From Rhizobium rhizogenes (GTDB taxonomy: Bacteria; Pseudomonadota; Alphaproteobacteria; Rhizobiales; Rhizobiaceae), in the NCBI RefSeq assembly GCF_002005205.3, contig NZ_CP019701.2:2404501-2468500 (forward strand): 64,000 nt of DNA, given 5' to 3'. This document shows, in pieces, positions 1 to 8,658 of this stretch. How positions within the stretch are numbered: the stretch's first letter is position 1; each line of letters begins with the position of its first letter. Made by a program: the position numbers and the translations under genes. Under the pieces are notes generated by a model. It saw only the letters and a program-made list of their open reading frames with translations. It had not been told where the DNA came from and searched no databases.

Positions 1-58
1 CGGTGGAACCGGCAAGTGCGAAAGCGCAGAGCGCCAATCCGTAATGTTTCAGTGCCAT
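1..58 (-). CDS. ABC transporter substrate-binding protein, N-terminus only (partial)
   Basis: Only the first 19 codons are inside the window. They read MALKHYGLALCAFALAGST, a typical Sec signal peptide start (one Lys, then a hydrophobic run). A GGGAG ribosome site lies about 6 bases before the ATG. The gene sits directly downstream of two permease genes of a sugar-type ABC importer on the same strand, so it is inferred to encode the periplasmic solute-binding component. The mature protein is not visible, so the family cannot be confirmed here. Confidence 0.6.
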   Translation of the reverse strand, partial: MALKHYGLALCAFALAGST

Positions 59-96
59 AGTAGTCTCCCGTTTTTGGTAGTCGTTCCGGTTGTTGA

Positions 97-954
97 TTAT
101 TTCACCGCGCCTGCGGTCAGCCCGCCGACGAGATATCGTTGCATCAGGAAAATCGCGATCATCGCTGGGGCGATACCGACGAAGCTCGCTGCCATAAGTT
201 CGTTCCAGACGACCTCCTGCCGGCCGAAATAGGCAAAAAGACCCACTGGCAGCGGCATATATTCGGTCTTGGAGTTGAACGTCAGCGCGTAGATGAATTG
301 CTGCGCATAGGCCTCGATAAACGATGAGATTGCGACGACCGCTATGCCGGGCGTTGCTATGGGCAAGACAACCCGACGCAGGGTGTAGAGCCTGCTTGCG
401 CCATCGACATAAGCCGCCTCCTCCAACTCTCGGGGTATGCGGCGCATATAGGTCACGAGGAGCAGGATGCCCGTCGGAATTATGAAAGCGACTCCGGGAA
501 TGATCATCGCGAAGTAGGTATTCAATACACCAATGGAGCGCATGAGGCGAAACAATGGAATAAGGAGCACGGCGCCCGAAAACATCTTCACGGCAAGGAA
601 TATTCCCAGCAGCAGACCCGCGCCTTTGAAGTTAAAGCGGGCAAACGCGTATGAAGCGGGTATCACGAGTACCAGAACGATGAGCGTAATGCTCCCCGCG
701 ATGAAAAAGGAGTTGAAAATATAAAGCGCAAAACCCGGCACGCTGACCCACATCGTCCGGTAGGCCTCGAAGGAGCCATTCTCGGGCCAAAACTTGTAAG
801 GGGACGAAAACAGCAGGCTGAGCGGTTTCAGCGAAACCAGAAACCCTTCCACGAAGGGTGCCAGCACGAAGGTGAGGAACACAGCGACGCCGCAATAGAT
901 CCCGACAACTTCATACCACCTGTAGCGGTTGATCATCGCATTTTTGTCGGTCAT
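97..954 (-). CDS. Sugar ABC transporter permease, MalG type
   Basis: This is a 285-residue inner-membrane permease of the CUT1 (MalG-like) class. It has an N-terminal membrane segment at about residues 15-37, further hydrophobic segments, and the permease EAA loop near residues 178-197 (EEAAYVDGASRLYTLRRVVL), which docks the ATPase. With the neighbouring MalF-like permease it would form the channel of an importer for a sugar or amino sugar. Its ATG overlaps the end of the upstream permease by 4 bases, so the two are translationally coupled. The substrate is inferred from the adjacent nagA and kinase genes to be N-acetylglucosamine or a related oligomer. No ATPase gene is in view. Confidence 0.9.
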   Translation of the reverse strand: MTDKNAMINRYRWYEVVGIYCGVAVFLTFVLAPFVEGFLVSLKPLSLLFSSPYKFWPENGSFEAYRTMWVSVPGFALYIFNSFFIAGSITLIVLVLVIPASYAFARFNFKGAGLLLGIFLAVKMFSGAVLLIPLFRLMRSIGVLNTYFAMIIPGVAFIIPTGILLLVTYMRRIPRELEEAAYVDGASRLYTLRRVVLPIATPGIAVVAISSFIEAYAQQFIYALTFNSKTEYMPLPVGLFAYFGRQEVVWNELMAASFVGIAPAMIAIFLMQRYLVGGLTAGAVK

Positions 955-1835
955 CGGCTGGCCTCCTGCGAGAAACGGCTGGTGATGCGGAAATAAAAGA
1001 AGGTGAAGATCGACAGGAAGATGCAGATCAGCACAGCGCGCGCGGCACCTTCACCATATTTGTAAGCTCCGATCGCCGTCTTGTAGGTATCGATGATCAT
1101 GGTTGTGGTTTCGCCGTTCGGACCGCCACGCGTGAGAATCCAGATGATATCGAAGGAATTGAAGGTCGAAATCAGGGACAGGACCGACATGGTGATCATG
1201 GCGGGCAACATCAGCGGCAGCGTGATACGGCGGAAACGATAGGCGCGGCTTGCCCCGTCCGTCCACGCCGCTTCGTAAAGGTCCTGCGGAATGGACTGGA
1301 TGGCGGCCAGCAGATAGAGCGTCACCATCGGCACGCCGATCCACACATCGGTGACGATCGTTGCCCAGAAGGCCGTATTGCCATAGGCAAGGAACGCGAC
1401 CGGGCCGTTTACCAGACCGAGATTCTGCAGCACACCGGAAATCATGCCGAACTGGCCGTTATACATCCAGCCCCACATGAAGATGCCGATAGCCATCGGC
1501 ACGATCCATGGCGGCATTGTCAGGATACGAAACAGTGCCCGGCCAGGTACCGCCGAATTCAGAAGCACTGCACCAAATGTGCCGATGATCATCTTTATCG
1601 AGACGGAAAAGAACGTCCAGATAAAGGTCCGCGTGATGACATCGGCAAACGTCGCGTTGAAAATCTTCTCGTAATTGATGAAGCCGACCCAATTCGTCAC
1701 TTTTTTAAGCGACGCATCGGTGAACGACAGGATGAACGTATCCACGAGCGGATAGGCGACGATTAGAGCGATATATAGAAGCGCCGGCAGAAGAAGACAC
1801 CAGGCGAAGACGACTGCGCTACGTTTTGCATCCAT
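951..1835 (-). CDS. Sugar ABC transporter permease, MalF type
   Basis: This 294-residue membrane protein is the MalF-like partner of the downstream permease. It begins with a membrane segment at about residues 8-30 and carries an EAA loop around residues 188-207 (EAAWTDGASRAYRFRRITLP). The C-terminus ends in another hydrophobic helix. It lies 12 bases after the Gfo/Idh dehydrogenase gene and overlaps the next permease by 4 bases, so dehydrogenase, two permeases and binding protein look like one leftward operon. The length is normal for the family. Confidence 0.9.
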   Translation of the reverse strand: MDAKRSAVVFAWCLLLPALLYIALIVAYPLVDTFILSFTDASLKKVTNWVGFINYEKIFNATFADVITRTFIWTFFSVSIKMIIGTFGAVLLNSAVPGRALFRILTMPPWIVPMAIGIFMWGWMYNGQFGMISGVLQNLGLVNGPVAFLAYGNTAFWATIVTDVWIGVPMVTLYLLAAIQSIPQDLYEAAWTDGASRAYRFRRITLPLMLPAMITMSVLSLISTFNSFDIIWILTRGGPNGETTTMIIDTYKTAIGAYKYGEGAARAVLICIFLSIFTFFYFRITSRFSQEASR

Positions 1836-1847
1836 CGCGCAGCCCCC

Positions 1848-3029
1848 TCAAGCCGACTTCGCGGCGGGGGATTTCGGCCGCCCATGGAGCGCCAAGTCAT
1901 ATTCATCCCACACAGGTTGGAGATCGACCACCTTGCGGCCATGACGCGCCTCGTCCATGGCGAGCGCCAGAATACCGGCCTCGATCGCATCGAGCGCGGA
2001 AACCGGCAGGGGGGCACCCTTGACGATATGGGCGACGACGTCCTCGGCCATCTGTTCGTCGGCACCGTAGTGCTGCGAAAGCGTGGTTGCCGCCGAATAG
2101 GTCTTTGCCACGGTCTTCTCGTTGGTCCGGGCATTGTGCACGTTGAGGAAGCCGCGCACGAAGTCGCCCTCCGCCATGCCCTTGGCGCCGATCACGCAGA
2201 AACGGCGGAAATCGTCGGGAACGTTGAGATTGGTATGGAAGGCAAGCGACGCGCCATTTTCATATTCAACGATCGCCGTCTGGTAATCGATGATGTCGCC
2301 GTCGCTGTCGAAGACCCTTTCGGAACCCATCCAGCCGCTCGGCTTGCGATGGTAGACCTCCATGTCGTTGATACCGTCATTTTGCGGGGCATTGGCAGGC
2401 GTGAAGCTCTTGCGCCCGCCAAAGCTCGATACGAACCGCGGCCTTGCACCGACGACACCATTATAAAGATCGAGATCGTGGCAGCATTTTTCCAGCATGA
2501 AGGAGCCGGAATAATGCTCGTAACGCCGCCAGTCGCGCATGAAGAACGCGCCGTGATAGGGCGGAATATGTTCCGAAGCCTCGATGGAAACGACATCGCC
2601 GAGCTTGCCTTCGGCCTGCGCGGCGCGCAGATCGCGGTAAAGCGGCGAATAACGCAGGACAAGGCCGACCAACAGCCGCTCGTGGCCATGCTTGTTGAGC
2701 AACCGGGCAAGCTCAAGGCTTTCCTCGATGCTGACGACGATTGGTTTTTCGCTGAAGATGGTGCAACCGGCTTCGAGCCCGATGCGGATATGTTCCAGAT
2801 GCATATGGTTCGGCGAGCCGATCATCAGAAGATCGAATTTCTCGTTGGCGATCAGCGCCTCGGGACTGTCATACGCCTTGCCGACCGAAATGCCCTTTTC
2901 CTGCAGACCCGGCAGACCGGCCGGAGCGGGATCGACATAACCGACGATCTCGAAATCCTTGTCGATTTCATGAAAAACGTAGCCCAGATAACCGAGACGG
3001 AATCCGAGTCCGATAATTCCCACCTTCAT
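1848..3029 (-). CDS. Gfo/Idh/MocA family NAD(P)-dependent oxidoreductase
   Basis: The 393-residue protein opens with a Rossmann nucleotide-binding motif (VGIIGLGFRLG, residues 3-13). It has the family EKP motif near residue 94 (FSEKPIVVS) and a conserved CCHDLDLYNG segment near residue 182 that places the catalytic histidine. Members oxidise or epimerise sugars and inositols using NAD(P). It is the first gene of the leftward importer operon and faces the nag regulator gene. A sugar-dehydrogenase role on the imported amino sugar or glycoside is inferred from position; the substrate cannot be read from sequence. Confidence 0.88.
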   Translation of the reverse strand: MKVGIIGLGFRLGYLGYVFHEIDKDFEIVGYVDPAPAGLPGLQEKGISVGKAYDSPEALIANEKFDLLMIGSPNHMHLEHIRIGLEAGCTIFSEKPIVVSIEESLELARLLNKHGHERLLVGLVLRYSPLYRDLRAAQAEGKLGDVVSIEASEHIPPYHGAFFMRDWRRYEHYSGSFMLEKCCHDLDLYNGVVGARPRFVSSFGGRKSFTPANAPQNDGINDMEVYHRKPSGWMGSERVFDSDGDIIDYQTAIVEYENGASLAFHTNLNVPDDFRRFCVIGAKGMAEGDFVRGFLNVHNARTNEKTVAKTYSAATTLSQHYGADEQMAEDVVAHIVKGAPLPVSALDAIEAGILALAMDEARHGRKVVDLQPVWDEYDLALHGRPKSPAAKSA

Positions 3030-3336
3030 GAACTTTGTTCCCTGTTCATTCGTAATTCATTTTCGCAGAAGTGACCATTTCTACGCCGGCCATTCAGTTA
3101 TCTGCGATAATTTCCCGTCACGATGAAATTAATTTTCAAGACGGTCAAGCTAAATTCGATTTCATGCGCCCGACTGAGAATCAGAAGCCGATTTTTTCCG
3201 GCAACGCGGATGCCCAACAGAGCGCCGATCGCCACCGATACAAAAACAATACCAAAAAAATGCCAATCGTCTATAGCAATATCCACAACTGGAAAATTTT
3301 TTTGGTTAATGCGAAAATATCAAGCATGAAGCCTGA

Positions 3337-3359
3337 TTATTCGGCAAACGACCGAATAA
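3337..3359. promoter_or_regulatory. Perfect inverted repeat, putative operator
   Basis: TTATTCGG (3337-3344) and CCGAATAA (3352-3359) are exact reverse complements separated by 7 bases. The site lies about 110 bases upstream of the gntR start in the divergent region. No run of T follows on either strand, so it is more likely a protein-binding dyad than a terminator. The binding protein is unknown. Confidence 0.5.
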
Positions 3360-3380
3360 AACACCGATTAATCGTACAAA

Positions 3381-3407
3381 TTTGGTAATGGTTCTATTTT
3401 GGTATTG
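3381..3407. promoter_or_regulatory. Paired TTTGGTAWTG elements, putative GntR operator
   Basis: TTTGGTAATG (3381-3390) and TTTGGTATTG (3398-3407) differ by one base and start 17 bases apart. An inverted copy, CAATACCAAAA, lies at 3247-3257. HutC-subfamily GntR regulators of amino-sugar genes commonly recognise TGGT-containing half-sites, so these are plausible sites for the adjacent regulator. That link is an inference. Confidence 0.45.
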
Positions 3408-3468
3408 CCGATTGCGGCCCGTATGATATAGCCAGACATGGCCACATCGATTGTGACAGAGGTTATGG

Positions 3469-4224
3469 ATGAACGGGGCAGTGCTTAATCTGGACGACCT
3501 GCAATCGGGAGGCGGCGGCCCGCTTTACCTGAAACTGCGTCAGACGATTGAAGACGCCATCAATGGCGGCCGCCTGAAGCACGGTGACGCCCTGCCGCCG
3601 GAGCGTGATATTGCAGAAAGCGCCTGCGTCAGCCGCGTCACGGTGCGCAAGGCGGTGGATGATCTCGTGCGTGATGGTCTTCTGGTTCGCAGGCACGGCT
3701 CCGGCACCTTCGTCGTCAAGCCCATCACCCGCATGCAGCAGCCGCTGACCAAGCTCACTTCGTTTACGGAGGACATGCGCCGGCGGGGAATGACGGCAAG
3801 CACCCGCTGGCTGGACCGGGGATTGTTTTACCCGACCGGCGACGAGATGATGACGCTCGGCCTTTCGCAATCGGCCATGGTGGCGCGGCTTACCCGCCTG
3901 CGCCTTGCCAATGATCAGCCGATCGCGCTTGAAGTGACGAGCCTGCCTGGTGATCTCTTACCCGACCCGCAGCTGGTCGAGAACTCGCTTTATCTCGAGC
4001 TTGAGAAAAACGGCATCCGCCCCGTTCGCGCCATTCAACGCATCTCCGCTCGCAATCTGACGGATGAGGAAACGCTGCTGCTCGGCGTTCCGCCAGGCTC
4101 CGCCGCACTATCCGTGCAGCGCATGGCCTATCTGGAAAGCGGGCGCCTCATGGAAATATCGCGCGCCCTCTACCGCAGCGACGCCTATGACCTCGTCGCC
4201 GAACTGACGATGACCTCCGAGTGA
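3469..4224 (+). CDS. GntR family transcriptional regulator, HutC subfamily (UTRA domain)
   Basis: The 251-residue protein has an N-terminal winged helix-turn-helix at about residues 16-82, with the typical PPERDIAE and VSRVTVRKAVDDLV segments and a GSGTFV wing. The remaining ~150 residues fit a UTRA effector domain, which usually binds phosphorylated sugars such as glucosamine-6-phosphate. It stands first in a rightward operon with a SIS protein, nagA and a kinase, and faces an ABC importer. It is therefore likely the local repressor of amino-sugar use. The ATG at 3469 was chosen because the wHTH begins normally after it; an out-of-frame ATG lies 4 bases upstream. Confidence 0.9.
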   Translation: MNGAVLNLDDLQSGGGGPLYLKLRQTIEDAINGGRLKHGDALPPERDIAESACVSRVTVRKAVDDLVRDGLLVRRHGSGTFVVKPITRMQQPLTKLTSFTEDMRRRGMTASTRWLDRGLFYPTGDEMMTLGLSQSAMVARLTRLRLANDQPIALEVTSLPGDLLPDPQLVENSLYLELEKNGIRPVRAIQRISARNLTDEETLLLGVPPGSAALSVQRMAYLESGRLMEISRALYRSDAYDLVAELTMTSE

Positions 4225-4250
4225 AACACACCGACCAAGGACACAAAACG

Positions 4251-5273
4251 ATGACAACCCTGATGCGCCAGGAAATCAACGAGATTCCCGATGCCGTCGC
4301 CCGTCTGCTGGACAATGCGAAAAATGATTTTCAGGAAGCCGGCAGCCAGCTGAAGGCCCGCGATCCAGCCGTTATCGTCACAATTGCGCGGGGTTCCTCC
4401 GACCACGCCGCACATTTCCTGAAATATGCGATCGAATTGCAGACCGGGCTGCCGGTGGCGTCGCTCGGGCCCTCGCTCGCCTCCATCTACCAGACGAAAC
4501 TGCGGCTGGAACGGGCAGCCGCCTTCGCGGTGTCGCAATCGGGTAAGAGCCCCGATATCGTCGCTTTGGCGCAAAGTGCCCGCAAGGGCGGCGCGCTCAC
4601 CTTTTCTCTCGTCAACACTTTGCCTTCTCCGCTTGGCGACGCCGCCAATCAGGCCATCGACATTCAGGCCGGGCCGGAAAAAGCGGTCGCCGCCACCAAA
4701 TCCTTCGTCAACTCCATCGTTGCTGGCCTCGCGATCCTTGCCGAATGGACGGAAGACAACCTGCTCGCCAAGGCCGTCAGCGCCCTGCCGCAGAATTTCG
4801 CAAGAGCCGTTGCCCTCGACTGGAGCCAGATCGCCGAGGCGGTGAGGGGCGAGGAATCGCTTTATATGCTCGGCCGTGGCCCTGCCCTTGCCATTGCCGC
4901 GGAAGCCGCGCTGAAATGCAAGGAAACCTGCGAACTGCATGCGGAAGCCTACTCCTCGGCGGAAGTCATGCATGGCCCCGTCTCGCTGGTCGTGCCGAAG
5001 TTCCCCGTCATCGCCTTTGCCGCACGCGACCGCGCGGAGGCTTCCGTGACGGACATTGCCGCGGGTCTTGCCCACAAAGGCGCAAATGTTTTCGTCACAT
5101 CCGCAAAAGGCAACCCGGCCAAGCCCCTGCCCTTCGTCGAGACCAACCACCCGCTGACCGACGCCCTGTTGCTGATCGCACCGTTTTACGGCTTCATCGA
5201 GCAATTGTCGCGCGCGCGCGGCTTCAACCCGGATGCGCCGGCGGCATTGAAGAAGGTAACGGAAACCCAATGA
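4251..5273 (+). CDS. SIS-domain protein, probable glucosamine-6-phosphate deaminase (NagB-II type)
   Basis: The 340-residue protein has two SIS (sugar isomerase) domains like the isomerase half of GlmS but lacks the glutaminase half. Key segments are VTIARGSSDHAAHF, VSQSGKSPDIV, the GPEKAVAATKSF loop and LHAEAYSSAEVMHGP in the second domain. Such NagB-II proteins convert glucosamine-6-phosphate to fructose-6-phosphate and ammonia, which fits the adjacent nagA. The frame is open from a GTG at 4221 overlapping the gntR stop. The ATG at 4251 is preferred because AAGGA lies 9 bases before it. It overlaps nagA by 4 bases. Confidence 0.87.
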   Translation: MTTLMRQEINEIPDAVARLLDNAKNDFQEAGSQLKARDPAVIVTIARGSSDHAAHFLKYAIELQTGLPVASLGPSLASIYQTKLRLERAAAFAVSQSGKSPDIVALAQSARKGGALTFSLVNTLPSPLGDAANQAIDIQAGPEKAVAATKSFVNSIVAGLAILAEWTEDNLLAKAVSALPQNFARAVALDWSQIAEAVRGEESLYMLGRGPALAIAAEAALKCKETCELHAEAYSSAEVMHGPVSLVVPKFPVIAFAARDRAEASVTDIAAGLAHKGANVFVTSAKGNPAKPLPFVETNHPLTDALLLIAPFYGFIEQLSRARGFNPDAPAALKKVTETQ

Positions 5274-6436
5274 GCGGCATAAAGGCATTTGTCGGCGCCC
5301 GCATTTTCGATGGCGCCGTATGGCATGATGGCAAGGTACTGCTGACCAGTGACGGACATGTCACCGACATCTCAGACAAGGTGCCCGCCGAAGCCGAAGT
5401 GATTGACGCGAACGGGTTGCTGATCGCGCCGGGCTTCATAGACCTTCAGGTCAATGGTGGCGGCGGGGTCATGTTCAACAACCAGCCGGATGTGGATGGC
5501 ATCGCCCGGATCTGCGCCGCCCACGCAAAATTCGGCACCACGGCGCTGATGGTCACGCTCATCACCGACCGGCCGGATGTGACCTCCAAAGCAGCACAGG
5601 CGGGTATCGCCGCCGGCAAAGCAAATGTGCCGGGTTTCCTCGGCCTGCATTTCGAGGGTCCGCATCTTTCGGTCGCACGCAAGGGCACCCATGATCCGGC
5701 GCTGATCCGAAAGATGGAAGCAGCCGATCTTGAGGTTCTGACCCGTTGCAAGGCGGAACTTGCCTTCGTGCTGACCACCATTGCCCCTGAAAACGTGACC
5801 AGGGAGCAGGTTACAGCGCTCCGAAAAGCCGGCATTGTCGTCAGCCTTGGCCACACCGACACAGGCCTCGATGTGGCGACGGCCTATGCTGATGCCGGCG
5901 CTTCCATGGTGACCCATCTCTTCAACGCCATGAGTCCGCTTGGCCATCGTGAACCGGGGCTGGTGGGAGCCGCACTTTCGAACGGAAAACTGGATTGCGG
6001 GCTGATCGCCGATGGTTTCCATGTCGATCCAGCCGCGATCGGCATTGCGCTGCGCGCCAAGAACGGCCCGGCCCGCATCTTCCTCGTCACCGATGCCATG
6101 TCCACAATCGGCACGGATGATGACGGCTTCGAACTGAACGGCCGGCGCGTCTATCGCAATGGCGGACGCCTGACGCTTGCCGATGGCACGCTCGCGGGGG
6201 CGGATATCGACATGCTGTCCTGCATCCGCTTCATGCATGAGAAAATGAATACGCCGCTGGAGGAGGCCTTGAGAATGGCCTCCGCTTATCCAGCAGAAGC
6301 CATCGGTGCGACGGCCAAGGGAAAACTCCAGCCCGGTTCCGATGCGGATTTCGTCGTGCTGACACCTGACTTTCAAATGCATTCCACATGGATCGGCGGA
6401 GAAAAAATCCACGATGCCGCCCGTTCCGGAGCCTGA
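5270..6436 (+). CDS. nagA: N-acetylglucosamine-6-phosphate deacetylase
   Basis: The 388-residue amidohydrolase removes acetate from N-acetylglucosamine-6-phosphate, feeding the deaminase encoded just upstream. Visible motifs are PGFIDLQVNGGGG near residue 53, the metal and substrate loop HFEGPHLS near residue 128, the metal histidine in SLGHTDTG, THLFNAMSPLGHREPG near residue 218, and the catalytic aspartate in FLVTDAMSTIG. The start ATG sits in an ATGA overlap with the upstream stop, showing coupling; the frame is open far upstream but that part is an overlap with the SIS gene. Length and motif order are normal. Confidence 0.96.
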   Translation: MSGIKAFVGARIFDGAVWHDGKVLLTSDGHVTDISDKVPAEAEVIDANGLLIAPGFIDLQVNGGGGVMFNNQPDVDGIARICAAHAKFGTTALMVTLITDRPDVTSKAAQAGIAAGKANVPGFLGLHFEGPHLSVARKGTHDPALIRKMEAADLEVLTRCKAELAFVLTTIAPENVTREQVTALRKAGIVVSLGHTDTGLDVATAYADAGASMVTHLFNAMSPLGHREPGLVGAALSNGKLDCGLIADGFHVDPAAIGIALRAKNGPARIFLVTDAMSTIGTDDDGFELNGRRVYRNGGRLTLADGTLAGADIDMLSCIRFMHEKMNTPLEEALRMASAYPAEAIGATAKGKLQPGSDADFVVLTPDFQMHSTWIGGEKIHDAARSGA

Positions 6437-6439
6437 ACA

Positions 6440-7366
6440 ATGATCGTTTGTTTCGATATTGGCGGAACGACCATCAAGGGGGCGATTGCTTATGCCCCGG
6501 ATGATATTCGCCCCGTGCCGCGCATACCGACACCGAAAACCAGTTTCGAGGACTTCGCGGCCGACCTCAAATCCGTCATCGACAATAGCGGCGGCACACC
6601 CGCCTGCGTGTCGCTGTCGATTGCCGGCGTCATCGATCCCGAAACCGGTAAAGCCACCGTTGCCAATATTCAGAGCATCCATGGCAGGGTGCTGAAAGAC
6701 GAGTTGGAAAAGGCGCTCAACCTTCCCGTCATCGTATCAAATGATGCCGATTGTTTCGTGATCGCCGAATCGGAAATCGGCTCTGGTCAGGGCCATCGCG
6801 TCGTCTTCGGCGTCATCCTCGGGACGGGTGTCGGCGGCGGGCTGGTCATCGATGGCAGGCTCATCAACAGCGATGGCGGTTTTGCCGGCGAATGGGGCCA
6901 CGGACCAGTGGCAGCAACCCTGGCCGGCAATCCGCCGGTAGCGCTGCCGCGTTTTGAGTGCGGCTGCGGCCTCACAGGTTGCGTCGATGCCATCGGCAGC
7001 GCTCGTGGCATGGAAAAGCTGCATCTGCATCTTCACCAGCAGGAGATGACCAGCGAGGACATCATCTCCGCCTGGCAGGCAGGCGATGCGCAGGCCGCAA
7101 GAACCATCGATATTCTCGTTGATATTCTCGCCTCGCCACTCGCGATGGTGATCAACGTCACCGGGGCAACCATCGTGCCTGTCGGCGGCGGGCTTTCGAA
7201 TTCAAGAGAGCTTCTGGCCGCCCTGGACGAAGCGGTCAGGGGCCGCGTTCTCCGGCGTTTCAACCGCCCGCTGGTCGTGCCTGCCATTTGCCGGATCGAG
7301 CCGGGGCTGATCGGTTCTGCCGTCATCGGACTTAAATACGAGAAGGAAATCGCCGTTCCTGCCTGA
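6440..7366 (+). CDS. nagK: ROK family kinase, probable N-acetylglucosamine kinase
   Basis: The 308-residue protein begins with the ROK phosphate loop DIGGTTIKGA (residues 5-14). It has the ATP-binding ILGTGVGGGLVIDG segment near residue 130 and a zinc-binding CGCGLTGCVD cluster near residue 174, preceded by EWGHGPV. ROK kinases phosphorylate free hexoses at C6; with nagA and the deaminase this would be the entry step for imported N-acetylglucosamine. It starts 4 bases after nagA, the last gene of the operon, and ends 6 bases from the convergent monooxygenase gene. Glucokinase-like substrate range cannot be excluded. Confidence 0.88.
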   Translation: MIVCFDIGGTTIKGAIAYAPDDIRPVPRIPTPKTSFEDFAADLKSVIDNSGGTPACVSLSIAGVIDPETGKATVANIQSIHGRVLKDELEKALNLPVIVSNDADCFVIAESEIGSGQGHRVVFGVILGTGVGGGLVIDGRLINSDGGFAGEWGHGPVAATLAGNPPVALPRFECGCGLTGCVDAIGSARGMEKLHLHLHQQEMTSEDIISAWQAGDAQAARTIDILVDILASPLAMVINVTGATIVPVGGGLSNSRELLAALDEAVRGRVLRRFNRPLVVPAICRIEPGLIGSAVIGLKYEKEIAVPA

Positions 7367-7372
7367 GCGGCC

Positions 7373-8626
7373 TTACGTCTCGATCTTTTCCCGGCGAAAG
7401 CCCAGTCCGACCAGCCGCCCGGTCAAATGGGCAAGAAGCGGAAATCGCATGAGCGCCAGCACAAGCGCCGGTGGACCTTTCGGCTTTTCCGCCTCCTCCG
7501 CCTGCCCCTTCTTGCGGCCGATACGCATCATTCGCTGCAGAAATTGCGTGGCCTTGGTCGGGAAGGATCGTCGTTTCTCGATTGCGGCGAGATCATCATC
7601 ACCAACGGGCCGGCCGGATAAAAATACCGGCACCAACACATTGGCCGCAGCAACGGCATCCTGAACGGCCAGGTTGACGCCGACACCGCCAACCGGCGAC
7701 ATGGCATGGGCCGCGTCCCCAATGCAGATCAGGCCGGGTTTCCACCAGCGCTTCAGCCGGTCGATGCGAACGGTCAGGAGATGCACGTCGTCCCAGCTGG
7801 TAAGTTCGTCCAGCCTCTCGCGCGGGAAAGGGCAGATTTCCGCCACCCTCTCCCTGAACGCCTCAAGTCCCTGCAGCTTTATGTCCGCGAAAAAGCCCTT
7901 GCGCACCACATAACCGCATTGCCAGTAATCGCCCCGGTTGATCATCACGAAACCCTGTCGCGAGCCGACATGACCCATGGTTTCCGTCGAATCGCCCGGC
8001 TGTTTTGAAAGCCGCATCCACAGCACCTCGGTCGGAACACCGAACCGCTGGATTTCCAGCCCCGCCGCCTTCCGGACGATGGAAGTACGGCCATCCGCGC
8101 CCACCACCAGATCCGCGGCGATCTCGATCACGCCATCCGCTGTATTGACGATCAGACCGCCGACACGCCCGCCGCGCTCGATCAGGCCGGTGACCGGCGC
8201 ATTCATCAGCAGCCGGAAGTTCTCATATTGCCCGGCCTTGCCGACGATGAAATTGAGAAAATCCCATTGCGGCATGAAGGCGATGAAACGATGACGGACC
8301 GGCAGCCGGGAAAAATCCGCGATCATGATACGCTCGCCGCCGATAACCGCGCTCAGCCGCGGCGCGCGCGTATGCGGCAGGCTGAGGAACTCGTCGATGA
8401 AACCCAGCTGCTCCATCAATTCAAGCGTGGAGGGGTGGATGGTATCGCCGCGAAAATCGCGCAGGAAATCCCCGTGCTTCTCGACCACCGTCACATCGAT
8501 ACCGCTGCGGGCAAGCAGCAGGCCAAGCATCACACCCGCCGGGCCTCCGCCGGCAATGGCAACGGAGGTCCGGATGTGCTGAACCGCCTTACCGTCATTT
8601 TCCGGCGCGACTTTCGCTTCTTCCAT
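7373..8626 (-). CDS. FAD-dependent monooxygenase of the UbiH/PheA hydroxylase type
   Basis: This flavoprotein of about 417 residues has the dinucleotide-binding GGGPAGVMLGLLLARSG motif near its start, the second FAD/NADPH motif GADGRTSIVRKAAG near residue 174, and the flavin ribityl motif CIGDAAHAMSPVGGVGVN near residue 297. These define class A flavin hydroxylases (aromatic hydroxylation, antibiotic modification or quinone synthesis). The substrate is not evident and no pathway genes flank it. The ATG at 8626 follows GGAGAG by 5 bases; a GTG one codon upstream is too close to that site. It is convergent with nagK. Confidence 0.85.
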   Translation of the reverse strand: MEEAKVAPENDGKAVQHIRTSVAIAGGGPAGVMLGLLLARSGIDVTVVEKHGDFLRDFRGDTIHPSTLELMEQLGFIDEFLSLPHTRAPRLSAVIGGERIMIADFSRLPVRHRFIAFMPQWDFLNFIVGKAGQYENFRLLMNAPVTGLIERGGRVGGLIVNTADGVIEIAADLVVGADGRTSIVRKAAGLEIQRFGVPTEVLWMRLSKQPGDSTETMGHVGSRQGFVMINRGDYWQCGYVVRKGFFADIKLQGLEAFRERVAEICPFPRERLDELTSWDDVHLLTVRIDRLKRWWKPGLICIGDAAHAMSPVGGVGVNLAVQDAVAAANVLVPVFLSGRPVGDDDLAAIEKRRSFPTKATQFLQRMMRIGRKKGQAEEAEKPKGPPALVLALMRFPLLAHLTGRLVGLGFRREKIET

Positions 8627-8658
8627 CACATCTCTCCGTTTCCGCCCCGTTCAACATT

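Larger units (their letters stand above)
3030..3468. promoter_or_regulatory. Divergent control region between the importer operon and the gntR-nag operon
   Basis: This 439-base AT-rich gap separates two divergent operons. A 105-codon open frame at 3071-3388 has no recognisable motif and is rejected as a gene. The gap holds three copies of a TTTGGTAWTG-like element (3247-3257 on the minus strand, 3381-3390 and 3398-3407 on the plus strand) and a perfect 8-base dyad at 3337-3359. These are good operator candidates for the adjacent GntR regulator or another factor. Exact -35 and -10 elements could not be assigned with confidence. Confidence 0.6.

Noticed and set aside
1884..3074. 396-codon frame opposite the Gfo/Idh gene
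   Set aside because: It is the antisense shadow of a well-conserved oxidoreductase. Long antisense frames are common in GC-rich DNA, and it has no family features.
3071..3388. 105-codon open frame in the nag divergent region
   Set aside because: It has no ribosome site, no recognisable motif and an AT-rich, low-complexity composition; it overlaps the operator-like elements.
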